Assembly (NCBI GenBank): GCA_005880345.1 | Contig: VBGE01000281.1 | Span: forward strand, 1 to 7,440 | Length of the DNA stretch: 7,440 nucleotides | DNA from: Chloroflexota bacterium | GTDB lineage: Bacteria > Chloroflexota > Dormibacteria > Dormibacterales > Dormibacteraceae | Reading direction: 5' to 3' | Shown: one piece after another, positions 1-6,353 of the stretch | Position numbering within the stretch: position 1 is the first letter of the stretch | Layout of the letters: each line of letters starts with the position of its first letter | The notes under the pieces: model-generated | The model's database searches: none | Seen by the model: only the letters and a program-made list of their open reading frames with translations | What the model was told of the DNA's origin: nothing | Translations under genes and position numbers: made by a program

Positions 1-772
1 CGGGCAGGTTGCGGCGCCTGATCTCGCCGATGGCATGGTCCATCATCCCGCCGAGGATCGGCTCGGCCAGCTGCGCCAGGCGTAGCGGGAACACCATCGC
101 GTCGCGCCGCGGATAACGCGCAGTGCGGGTGATGAGGTTGGCGACCCACGAGGCCGGGTACTGCGGCGGCACAGGGGTGTTGATCCCTTTGAAGAACTCT
201 GTCCCGCCGGTGACATACGGATAGACGACACAGACTTTCACCCCGGTCCCTGAGAGCTCTCCGCGCAAAGCGTGCGAGTAACCGACCACGGCGTGCTTCG
301 TCGCCGAGTAGACCGCGGAGTAAGGCGACGAGCGGAAGCCCACGACCGATGCGACGTTGATGATCACGCCGCGGCGTCGCTCCAGCATCCACGTCAGAGC
401 CGACTGCGTTGTGTTGATGACGCCCTTCAGGTTGGTGGCGATCAGCTCGTCGACCCTTTCTTCCGGCATCTCCTCGGCACGGCCCATCCAGCCGACGCCG
501 GCGTTGTTGACCAGGACGTCGAGCCTCTCGTGGTCCTTGATCGCCGCCGCGATGAACGCCCGCGCCTGGCCGCGCTGACCGACATCGACCTGGCGGGCCG
601 TGACCTCAGGCGCACCGGCGCGCCGGCATTCCTCAGCGACGGCCTCGAGCTTCTCCAGGCGTCGAGCCCCCAGCTCGAGCCGAGCATGGCGTCGGGCAAA
701 GGCGAGAGCGGTCGCGGCGCCGATGCCGCTCGACGCGCCGGTGATCACGACGACCGCTCCCTTCAGCCGCAC
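1..772 (-). CDS. SDR family NADP(H)-type oxidoreductase, C-terminus beyond window
   Basis: Classical short-chain dehydrogenase/reductase, a cytoplasmic Rossmann-fold enzyme that oxidises or reduces a carbonyl/alcohol; the substrate cannot be told. Reading from a GTG at 772 gives 257 residues with no stop before the left edge. Visible motifs are the nucleotide-binding TGASSGIG (11-18), D63 (adenine pocket), NNAG (89-92), N114, S142, and catalytic YSATK (Y155, K159). The basic pair R37-R38 after the second strand suggests NADP(H) preference. The usual Pro-Gly after strand six is Pro-Tyr (P185-Y186). The GTG start is chosen because the glycine motif begins 10 residues later, as is normal in this family; there is no good Shine-Dalgarno. 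It lies head to head with the alcohol dehydrogenase, 26 bp between starts. The family is certain, the substrate unknown. Confidence 0.92.
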   Translation of the reverse strand, partial: MRLKGAVVVITGASSGIGAATALAFARRHARLELGARRLEKLEAVAEECRRAGAPEVTARQVDVGQRGQARAFIAAAIKDHERLDVLVNNAGVGWMGRAEEMPEERVDELIATNLKGVINTTQSALTWMLERRRGVIINVASVVGFRSSPYSAVYSATKHAVVGYSHALRGELSGTGVKVCVVYPYVTGGTEFFKGINTPVPPQYPASWVANLITRTARYPRRDAMVFPLRLAQLAEPILGGMMDHAIGEIRRRNLP

Positions 773-798
773 CGACCTATCATCGCCGTGACACTCCA
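773..798. promoter_or_regulatory. Divergent promoter region between SDR and alcohol dehydrogenase
   Basis: This gap of 26 bp separates two opposite start codons. A plus-strand TATCAT (778-783) fits the TAnnnT -10 pattern and would start transcription near 790, giving the dehydrogenase a leader of about 8-9 nt. On the minus strand, GATGAT (784-779) is one base off TAnnnT and ends 6 nt before the SDR GTG, the spacing of a leaderless start. The two boxes overlap by 5 bp. No -35 element is evident. This is a prediction from position and motif only. Confidence 0.4.
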
Positions 799-1836
799 AT
801 GAAGGCGCTCACATTCCAGGGCGAGGGCGACGTCAAGGTCATCGACGTGCCCAAACCTGCCATCACCGGCTCAGGGGACGTGCTGCTGCGGGTCACGCTC
901 GGTTCGGTCTGCGGCTCGGACCTTCACATCCTCCACGGGCACACGCCGATGAACGCAGGCGCGGTGCTGGGCCACGAGTTCGTCGGTGTGGTCGAGGACG
1001 TCGGCAGTGAGGTCAAGCGTTTTCAACCAGGGGACCGTGTCGTCTCCAGCTTCTTCACCTCGTGCGGGCACTGCGCGTTGTGCCGCAAAGGCTGGTTCAA
1101 CCAGTGCGTCGACAAGGCGACCTTCGGCCACGGCGAGTATTTCGGCGGGCTGGGCGGCGGCCAGGCCGAATACGTGGTGGTGCCGAATGCCGACAACACC
1201 ATGGAGAAGATTCCGTCACGAATGAGCGACGAGCAGGCGATCTTCGTCGGCGACATCCTGGCCACCGGGTTTTTCGGCGCCGAGCGTGCGGAGATCAAGG
1301 CCGGCGACGTCGTTGCGGTCGTCGGCGCCGGCCCGGTCGGCTTGATGGCCACGATGTCCGCGCAGCTGTTCGGACCCGCCCGCACGTACGTGATCGACAT
1401 GGTCGATTCGCGCCTGGAGCTGGCCCAGGAGCTGGGCGGCATCCCGATCAATGCGAAGCAGACCCATCCGGTGGAGACCATCGAGAAGGCGACGGGCGGC
1501 ATCGGCGCGGACTCGAGCATCGAGTGCGTCGGGCTGCTGAGCGCGATCGACACGGCGATCCACTGCGTGCGTGGCGGCGGAACCATCTCCATGGTCGGCG
1601 TGCCCAGCGCGGTGCAGGGCGATTTCCCGTATCTGCGCATGTGGCTCAAATCGCTCACATTTCGCGCGGGCTGGTGCAACGTGCAGAAGTACATGAGGCC
1701 GCTGCTCGACCTCATCGAGGCGGGGCGCCTGCATCCCGAGGCGATCATCAGCCACCGCATGAAGCTCGACCAGGCGGAGGAGGCCTACCGGATGTTCGAC
1801 GCGCGAGAAGCGACGAAGATCGTCCTCACCCCGTAA
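799..1836 (+). CDS. Zinc-dependent alcohol dehydrogenase, MDR family, FDH-like
   Basis: Medium-chain dehydrogenase/reductase of 345 residues, full length for the family, probably NAD-dependent oxidation of an alcohol (or an aldehyde hydrate/adduct) in the cytoplasm. The GroES-like domain holds the catalytic zinc ligands C38, H59 (in GHE) and D152; the aspartate ligand is typical of formaldehyde-dehydrogenase-like members. The structural zinc site is intact (C89, C92, C95, C103). The Rossmann domain has GAGPVG at 176-181, and D200 at the end of the second strand points to NAD rather than NADP. The ATG at 799 gives the usual MKA-type N-terminus; no Shine-Dalgarno precedes it. The stop lies 6 bp from the stop of the convergent metallopeptidase. 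Threonine- or sorbitol-dehydrogenase-like activity is a possible alternative; sequence alone does not settle the substrate. Confidence 0.93.
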   Translation: MKALTFQGEGDVKVIDVPKPAITGSGDVLLRVTLGSVCGSDLHILHGHTPMNAGAVLGHEFVGVVEDVGSEVKRFQPGDRVVSSFFTSCGHCALCRKGWFNQCVDKATFGHGEYFGGLGGGQAEYVVVPNADNTMEKIPSRMSDEQAIFVGDILATGFFGAERAEIKAGDVVAVVGAGPVGLMATMSAQLFGPARTYVIDMVDSRLELAQELGGIPINAKQTHPVETIEKATGGIGADSSIECVGLLSAIDTAIHCVRGGGTISMVGVPSAVQGDFPYLRMWLKSLTFRAGWCNVQKYMRPLLDLIEAGRLHPEAIISHRMKLDQAEEAYRMFDAREATKIVLTP

Positions 1837-1842
1837 CCACTG

Positions 1843-2328
1843 TCAGGCCATTGAGTCGAGCGCCATCAGGTAGCCCTTGGCCCTCTCCGTCAGCGGATAA
1901 CGATTCTCCAGCTCGTGAAACTCCGGCCCATGGTCGCTGTGCACCAGGTGCGCCAGCTCGTGGACCAGCAGGTGGTCGAGGACCCAGTCGGGCAGCGAGG
2001 CGGCTCGCCGCGCGATGCGAATCGCGCCGTCTGTGAAGGTGCAGCTGCCCCACAGACGCTCCATGTCGGCGAAACCAATCGACCGCCACCGCAGGAGTCC
2101 GCCGAAGTGGCGCTCGTTGAGCCGCCGCGCACGCTCCTCCAGCCTGTCGTCGGACGGCCGCGACCGCTCCTCGCGCCTTTCGAGCCGGCGGGTCATGACC
2201 TCGGCCCAGTGCTGGCGCTCGAGGTGCGGCATGCCGGCAGGCACCAGGAGCTCGAGCACGCCGGCACGCATTCGGGCAGTCACCGTGCGCCGCCGCTTGC
2301 GTGAGGTGATGATCCGGACAGGCGGCAT
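1843..2328 (-). CDS. M48-type metallopeptidase, YgjP/DUF45 family
   Basis: Small predicted zinc metallopeptidase of 161 residues. The C-terminal half carries the hallmark pattern of the YgjP-like (DUF45) family: WGSC at 93-96, the zinc-binding HELAH at 123-127 (H123, E124, H127), and HGPEF at 133-137, whose H133 is the probable third ligand. The basic N-terminal half (1-80) is rich in arginine and has no hydrophobic segment, so the protein is likely cytoplasmic. The biological substrate of this family is poorly known. The ATG at 2328 gives a natural family length; TAGGAT upstream could be a -10 box, or its AGGA a weak, distant ribosome site. It is convergent with the alcohol dehydrogenase (6-bp gap) and divergent from the GH15 gene (29 bp). 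I see no functional tie to either neighbour. Confidence 0.9.
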   Translation of the reverse strand: MPPVRIITSRKRRRTVTARMRAGVLELLVPAGMPHLERQHWAEVMTRRLERREERSRPSDDRLEERARRLNERHFGGLLRWRSIGFADMERLWGSCTFTDGAIRIARRAASLPDWVLDHLLVHELAHLVHSDHGPEFHELENRYPLTERAKGYLMALDSMA

Positions 2329-2357
2329 CGAGGCGCAATCCTACAATTCGGCGCGAC
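2329..2357. promoter_or_regulatory. Divergent promoter region between metallopeptidase and GH15 gene
   Basis: This gap of 29 bp contains two exact TAnnnT hexamers back to back: TACAAT on plus (2342-2347), ending 10 nt before the GH15 GTG, and TAGGAT on minus (2343-2338), ending 9 nt before the metallopeptidase ATG. They share the two bases 2342-2343. With a usual 6-7 nt discriminator, both mRNAs would have leaders of only about 2-4 nt. No -35 element is recognisable. This is predicted, not demonstrated. Confidence 0.45.
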
Positions 2358-4349
2358 GTGCCCAGAAGCCTCGTGATCGGAAACGGGTCCACGCTCATCG
2401 GGTTCGACGCGAACTACACGGTGCGCGACATCTACTTCCCCCGGGTCGGCGACGCCAACCAGACGATGGGAAACATGTGTCACACCGGCTTTTTCGTCGA
2501 CGGCAGGTTCGCCTGGCTCGAGGACGGCGGATGGCAGCGCACGCTTGGCTACGCCCAGGACTCGCTCGTCACCGACGTCACGCTCACGCACCCCGGGCTC
2601 GGCATCACCGTCAGGTTCGAGGACTTCGTCGACCTGGCGCGCAACTGGCTCATCCGCAACGTGATGGTCACTCCAGCGGCGGGCTTCAAGGTCGGCCGCG
2701 TCTTCTTCCACTACGACTGGTTCATCGAAGGCTCGGACATCGGCAACACCGTCCTGTACGACTCGCGCCACCGCGGCTTGATCGCCTACAAGGCCAACCG
2801 ATATTTCCTGATGGGCGGCCAGTCGTCCGACGAGTACGGCATCAGCACGTGGGCCACCGGCAAGAAGGGCAACGGGCTGGAGGGCACATGGGTCGACGCA
2901 GAGGACGGCGTGCTGGGCAAGAACCCCATTGAGCAGGGCTCCGTCGACTGCACCATCGGGTTCGACCTCGGCGCGGTCGCGGCCAACCAGTCGCGCATGC
3001 TCACGCACTGGCTGACCATGGGCACCCGCTTCAGCGAAGTTGCGACCTTTGGCCAGGACCTGATCGTCGCCAAGGGCCCGGACACATATCGCGGACGGAC
3101 GATCACTTACTGGCAGGTGTGGTCGGAGAAAGACCACCGCCACATCGACGAGGCGTTGGGCCAGGGCGCATCCGACCTGTACCGGCGGAGCGTGCTGACC
3201 GCGCGCACGCACGTCGACAACCACGGCGCGATCATCGCTTCGACGGACTTCGACATCACGAAGTTCGCTCGCGACACGTACGCGTATGCATGGCCGCGCG
3301 ACGGCGCTCTCGTGGCCAACGCCCTCGACCGCTCGGGCCATGAGGACACGACGCGCGCGTTCTTCACGTTCTGCCAGCAGTCGCTGGTCGAGGAAGGGTA
3401 CTTCCTGCACAAGTACACGCCTTACGGCCAGCCGGGCAGCTCGTGGCTGCCGTGGGTCGACTCGCGGGGCGAGGTCACGCTGCCCATCCAGGAGGACGAG
3501 ACCGGGCTCGTGCTATGGGCGCTGTGGCAGCACTACCGCATCCACCGCAACCTCGACTTCGTGGTCGACCTTTACTCGACGCTCATCGTGCCCGCCGCCG
3601 ACTGGATGGTCAGCTACATGGACCAGCGCAACGGCCTCCCGCTACCTTCTTGGGACCTGTGGGAGGAGCGGTGGGGCGTCCACGCGTTCACCGTCGGCGC
3701 AGTCTGGGCGGGCCTTGATGCGGCCCGCAGCTTCGCCGACCTCTTCGGCGACGCCGGCGCCTACGTGCGCTACCGCGACGCCGCAGAGCGGCTGCGCGAG
3801 GCAGCCGACTCGCACCTGTACAGCACCGAGCTCGGCCGCTTTCCCAGGAGGATCACGGTCGAAGACGATGAGTCGATCACCGTCGACACGGTGCTCGACA
3901 GCGCCATCTATGGCCTATGGCGCTTCGGCATGTACCCGGCCGACGACAAGCGGATGGCCGACACTATGCGAGCGATCGCAGACCAGCTGTCGAACAAGGC
4001 AAACTGCGGTGGCATCGCCCGCTATACCGACGACTACTACTTCCGCGTCGAGAGCGACACGCACCTGGTGCCCGGGAATCCGTGGTTCATGTGCACGATG
4101 TGGCTGGCTCAGTGGTACGTCGCGACGGCGCGTGCGGCCGCGGACCTGGAGCCGGCGCGCAAGATCATCGACTGGGCCGTCGGGCACCAGCTCCCTGGAG
4201 GGCTGCTATCCGAGCAGCTCGATCCTCACACTGGGGCTCCACTCTCCGTCTCACCGCTGACCTGGTCGCACGCTGAGCTCATCGTCACGGTCGACGACTA
4301 CTGCAAGAAACGTGACGTCCTGCGCCGCAGCGGCGACGGGCCGACCTGA
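2358..4349 (+). CDS. Glycoside hydrolase family 15 (glucoamylase-type)
   Basis: Inverting exo-acting alpha-glucosidase of 663 residues that most likely releases glucose from the non-reducing ends of alpha-glucans; some GH15 members act instead on trehalose or dextran. The N-terminal beta-rich domain (about 1-255; RDIYFPRVGDANQT at 23-36) is the kind seen in prokaryotic GH15 enzymes. The (alpha/alpha)6 catalytic barrel follows, with AWPRDGALVANAL (311-323), IQEDETGLVLWALW (377-390), DLWEER with the probable general acid E436, and PLTWSHAELI with the probable general base E640. No signal peptide or membrane segment is visible, so it should act inside the cell, on glycogen or imported maltodextrin. 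The start is GTG at 2358, with an exact -10-like box 10 nt before it and no Shine-Dalgarno. A small membrane-protein gene starts 2 nt after the stop. Confidence 0.95.
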   Translation: MPRSLVIGNGSTLIGFDANYTVRDIYFPRVGDANQTMGNMCHTGFFVDGRFAWLEDGGWQRTLGYAQDSLVTDVTLTHPGLGITVRFEDFVDLARNWLIRNVMVTPAAGFKVGRVFFHYDWFIEGSDIGNTVLYDSRHRGLIAYKANRYFLMGGQSSDEYGISTWATGKKGNGLEGTWVDAEDGVLGKNPIEQGSVDCTIGFDLGAVAANQSRMLTHWLTMGTRFSEVATFGQDLIVAKGPDTYRGRTITYWQVWSEKDHRHIDEALGQGASDLYRRSVLTARTHVDNHGAIIASTDFDITKFARDTYAYAWPRDGALVANALDRSGHEDTTRAFFTFCQQSLVEEGYFLHKYTPYGQPGSSWLPWVDSRGEVTLPIQEDETGLVLWALWQHYRIHRNLDFVVDLYSTLIVPAADWMVSYMDQRNGLPLPSWDLWEERWGVHAFTVGAVWAGLDAARSFADLFGDAGAYVRYRDAAERLREAADSHLYSTELGRFPRRITVEDDESITVDTVLDSAIYGLWRFGMYPADDKRMADTMRAIADQLSNKANCGGIARYTDDYYFRVESDTHLVPGNPWFMCTMWLAQWYVATARAAADLEPARKIIDWAVGHQLPGGLLSEQLDPHTGAPLSVSPLTWSHAELIVTVDDYCKKRDVLRRSGDGPT

Positions 4350-4351
4350 GC

Positions 4352-4570
4352 GTGATGGCCACCTCAGCACTCGTGGGTGTCGGCGTGCTCGTGATGGGAG
4401 TCGTGTTCGCCCTGAACATCCGCCGCGCCGCGGAGAGATTCGCCGAGTCGATGCGGGCGTTTCCTCGGTGGGTCAAGTGGCCGATGACGGACGATCCTGC
4501 GGGCTACCGCATGCTCGGGGCGGTGTTCGCCCTGGCCGGAGTCCTGTTGGCCTTGACCCGCCCGGGCTAG
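4352..4570 (+). CDS. Small two-helix membrane protein, hypothetical
   Basis: A predicted 72-residue protein that I do not recognise as a named family. Two hydrophobic stretches (about 5-22 and 52-69) flank a loop (23-51) that is net positive (R24, R25, R29, R35, R39, K42), which by the positive-inside rule puts the loop in the cytoplasm. It starts with GTG at 4352, or the adjacent ATG at 4355, only 2-5 nt after the GH15 stop, so translation is probably coupled to GH15. No clear ribosome-binding site is seen. Support is the membrane-like composition and tight operon spacing; against it are its short length and lack of recognised homologues. It may be functionally unrelated to GH15. Confidence 0.55.
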   Translation: MMATSALVGVGVLVMGVVFALNIRRAAERFAESMRAFPRWVKWPMTDDPAGYRMLGAVFALAGVLLALTRPG

Positions 4571-4598
4571 AGCGGAATCTAGACGAAGTGGAGCTGAA

Positions 4599-4617
4599 GG
4601 CCGGATTTACTCCGGCC
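4599..4617. repeat. Perfect hairpin, 7-bp stem
   Basis: GGCCGGA (4599-4605) and TCCGGCC (4611-4617) form a perfect inverted repeat around a 5-nt loop (TTTAC). It lies 28 bp after the small membrane-protein stop. No T-run follows on either strand, so it is not a canonical intrinsic terminator. It could still aid termination or protect the 3' end of the GH15 transcript. Confidence 0.6.
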
Positions 4618-4621
4618 GTCT

Positions 4622-4664
4622 CAATGCGTTGCACGCCAAACGCCGCCAGGCGTGGAATGCAATG
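4622..4664. repeat. Long imperfect hairpin
   Basis: The core arms CACGCC (4632-4637) and GGCGTG (4649-4654) pair perfectly around an 11-nt loop. The pairing extends outward for ten more positions to 4622/4664, with two mismatches (4631/4655, 4624/4662) and one G-T pair (4628/4658). The result is a 16-position stem in non-coding DNA between convergent genes. This is well above casual complementarity, but the function is unknown. Confidence 0.55.
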
Positions 4665-4674
4665 GAGGGGGCCC

Positions 4675-4700
4675 CGCGGGGGAGGCCTGCCTCCCCCGCG
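4675..4700. terminator. Strong GC hairpin between convergent genes, probable bidirectional terminator
   Basis: The arms at 4675-4686 and 4689-4700 are perfect 12-base complements with only two bases between them, giving a very stable GC stem. It lies 2 nt beyond the carboxylase stop on the minus strand and about 105 bp beyond the small membrane-protein stop on the plus strand. On plus it is followed only by CTTTAAAG, and on minus by a G/C run, so no U-tract is present. A termination role is inferred from position and stability. A 12-bp palindrome, CGCTTTAAAGCG (4699-4710), overlaps its edge and contains the carboxylase stop codon. CCCCGCGGGG (4672-4681) could form a competing fold. Confidence 0.5.
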
Positions 4701-4702
4701 CT

Positions 4703-6340
4703 TTAAAGCGGGATGTTGCCGTGCTTGCGCGTCGGCCGCTCGACCGTCTTGCGCAGGCACAGCTGAAGTCCGCGAACGAGCTCGCGTCGGGTCTGGCTCG
4801 GCTCGATGACATCGTCGATGTACCCGCGCTCCGCAGCCACGTACGGGTTGGCGAACCGCGCCGTGTACTCGGCCACGAGCTCCTTCCGGCGTGCGGATGG
4901 GTCGGCGGCCGCGGCCAGATCGCGTTTGTAGATGATGTTCACCGCGGCCTCGGGCCCCATGACCGCGATCTCCGCCGTGGGCCACGCCAGGTTGAGGTCC
5001 GCCCCCATCTGCTTCGGTGACATCACCGTGTACGCGCCGCCGTAGTTCTTCCGCGTGATCACTGCAAGCTTCGGCACCGTCGCTTCCGCGTACGCGTAGA
5101 GCAGCTTGGCGCCGTGGCGGATGATCCCGCCGTGCTCCTGGTCGCGTCCCGGCAGGTAGCCGGGTACGTCGACGAAGGAGATGATCGGGATGCCGAAGGC
5201 GTCGCAGAAGCGGATGAACCGCGCGGCCTTGACCGAGGCATTGATGTCGATCGCGCCCGCGAGCACCTTGGGCTGGTTGCCGACGACGCCGACCACGTGT
5301 CCGCCCAGCCGGCCCAGGCCCACGATGATGTTCTGGGCGAAGAACGGCTGGACCTCGAAGAACTCGCGGCCATCGAGCACTCGCGACACGACCTCGCGCA
5401 TGTCGTAAGGCTTGTTGGGCGACTCGGGCACGATGGTCTGCAGCTCCACGTCGGCACGCTCGAGGTCGTCCGCCGTCGGCACGAACGGCGGCCGCTCCGC
5501 GTTGGACAGCGGCAGATAGGACAGAAGCTTGCGCACGCCCGCGGCGCATTCCTGCTCGGTCTTCGGCAGGAAGTGCGCGACGCCGGATGTCGCGTTGTGG
5601 ACCTGGCCGCCGCCAAGCTCGTCGAACGACACGGCCTCGCCGGTGACCACCTTGATCACCTCGGGGCCGGTGATGAACATGTAGCCCTGGCCGGCGACGA
5701 TGAAGATGAAGTCGGTGATGGCCGGCGAGTAGACAGCGCCTCCCGTGCATGGGCCGGCGATCACGCTCAGCTGCGGGATGACCCCTGACGAGCGCACGTT
5801 GCGGAAGAAGATGTCTGCATAGCCGGCCAGAGCGACGACTCCTTCCTGGATGCGGGCGCCGCCCGAGTCGTTGATGCCAATGATCGGCACGCGGTTGCGG
5901 AGCGCGAGCTCCTGCACTTTGACGATCTTCTCCGCGGTCACCTCACCGAGCGATCCGCCGAAAACGGTGGCGTCATACGCGTAGATGGCCACCGGGCGGC
6001 GGTCGATCTCGCCAAAGCCCGCCACCACGCCGTCGCCGGCGATCCTGCGGTCTTCCATCCCGAAGCCCTGCGCACGGTGAGTCGCAAATACGTCGAGCTC
6101 GACGAATGAGCCTTCGTCCAGCAGCATCTCGATGCGATCGCGCGCGGTCGCCTTGCCTGCCGCGCGGCGCTTGTTTTCGGCTGCCGTGTCGGCGTGCAGC
6201 GCCTGGTACCGGCGCTTGCGGTACTGGTTGATCTTCTGCTCGGAAACCGAAGCCGGCTCGCGCTGCGGCGCCTCCACCCCTTCGAGGCTTGGCGTGGTGC
6301 GCCGGACGGGGGAGAGCGACCTGGGTTTGCGCGCTGCCAT
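4703..6340 (-). CDS. Acyl-CoA carboxylase carboxyltransferase subunit (PccB-like)
   Basis: The 545-residue carboxyltransferase (beta) chain of a biotin-dependent acyl-CoA carboxylase; it moves the carboxyl group from carboxybiotin to an acyl-CoA such as propionyl- or acetyl-CoA. Two crotonase-like halves are visible. The N-terminal half has FGGSLGEVTAEKI (127-139), NDSGGARIQEG (157-167), GPCTGGAVYSP (196-206) and GGGQVHNATSGVAHF (243-257). The C-terminal half has VDVPGYLPG (390-398), GGIIRHGAKLLYAYAEA (404-420), GGAY (434-437) and AWPTAEIAVMG (452-462). It ends in KHGNIPL, the conserved family C-terminus, so it is complete. T438 occupies the acyl-specificity position, which is Asp in characterised propionyl-CoA enzymes. 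The first 30 or so residues are a basic, probably disordered extension; GTG at 6277 is an alternative start. No biotin carboxylase or biotin carrier gene is in the window. A decarboxylase alpha subunit (MmdA-like) is an alternative. Confidence 0.94.
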   Translation of the reverse strand: MAARKPRSLSPVRRTTPSLEGVEAPQREPASVSEQKINQYRKRRYQALHADTAAENKRRAAGKATARDRIEMLLDEGSFVELDVFATHRAQGFGMEDRRIAGDGVVAGFGEIDRRPVAIYAYDATVFGGSLGEVTAEKIVKVQELALRNRVPIIGINDSGGARIQEGVVALAGYADIFFRNVRSSGVIPQLSVIAGPCTGGAVYSPAITDFIFIVAGQGYMFITGPEVIKVVTGEAVSFDELGGGQVHNATSGVAHFLPKTEQECAAGVRKLLSYLPLSNAERPPFVPTADDLERADVELQTIVPESPNKPYDMREVVSRVLDGREFFEVQPFFAQNIIVGLGRLGGHVVGVVGNQPKVLAGAIDINASVKAARFIRFCDAFGIPIISFVDVPGYLPGRDQEHGGIIRHGAKLLYAYAEATVPKLAVITRKNYGGAYTVMSPKQMGADLNLAWPTAEIAVMGPEAAVNIIYKRDLAAAADPSARRKELVAEYTARFANPYVAAERGYIDDVIEPSQTRRELVRGLQLCLRKTVERPTRKHGNIPL

Positions 6341-6353
6341 ACGGCATATCGTA
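6340..6353. promoter_or_regulatory. Candidate operator dyad over divergent starts
   Basis: TACG (6340-6343) and CGTA (6350-6353) form an inverted repeat with a 6-bp centre. The outer bases read T-N12-A, close to but not the same as the T-N11-A core of LysR-type sites. It covers the first base of the carboxylase ATG and both predicted -10 boxes, so a protein bound here would block both promoters. The half-sites are short and could arise by chance. Confidence 0.25.

Noticed and set aside
272..802. Plus-strand open frame of 176 codons opposite the SDR gene
   Set aside because: The minus-strand SDR reading has every catalytic motif; the plus-strand frame is its complement and overlaps the dehydrogenase start.
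1062..2036. Open frame of 324 codons on the plus strand across the end of the alcohol dehydrogenase and into the metallopeptidase
   Set aside because: It is a shifted frame of the dehydrogenase, Arg-rich and with no domain, and it crosses a convergent gene boundary.
2280..3410. Long open frame of 376 codons on the minus strand, opposite the GH15 gene
   Set aside because: It is antisense to a gene with clear GH15 motifs. Its translation is a biased mix of Arg, Val, Ala and Asp with no recognisable domain, as expected from GC-rich codon usage on the other strand.
3286..4260. Open frame of 324 codons on the plus strand inside GH15
   Set aside because: It is a shifted frame of GH15, dominated by Ser, Arg and Thr with no fold-like pattern.
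4664..4685. Possible G-quadruplex formed by the G-runs at 4664-4665, 4667-4671, 4678-4682 and 4684-4685
   Set aside because: The two outer runs have only two Gs and the same bases are better used in the 12-bp perfect hairpin, so there is no good reason to prefer a quadruplex.
4312..4809. Plus-strand open frame of 165 codons spanning the GH15 end, the hairpin block and the carboxylase end
   Set aside because: It crosses three inverted repeats and the stops of opposing genes, and shows no domain or membrane pattern.
4473..5750. Open frame of 425 codons on the minus strand in another frame of the carboxylase gene
   Set aside because: It overlaps the true carboxyltransferase frame, is rich in Arg and Gly without motifs, and runs through the hairpin block and the small membrane-protein gene.
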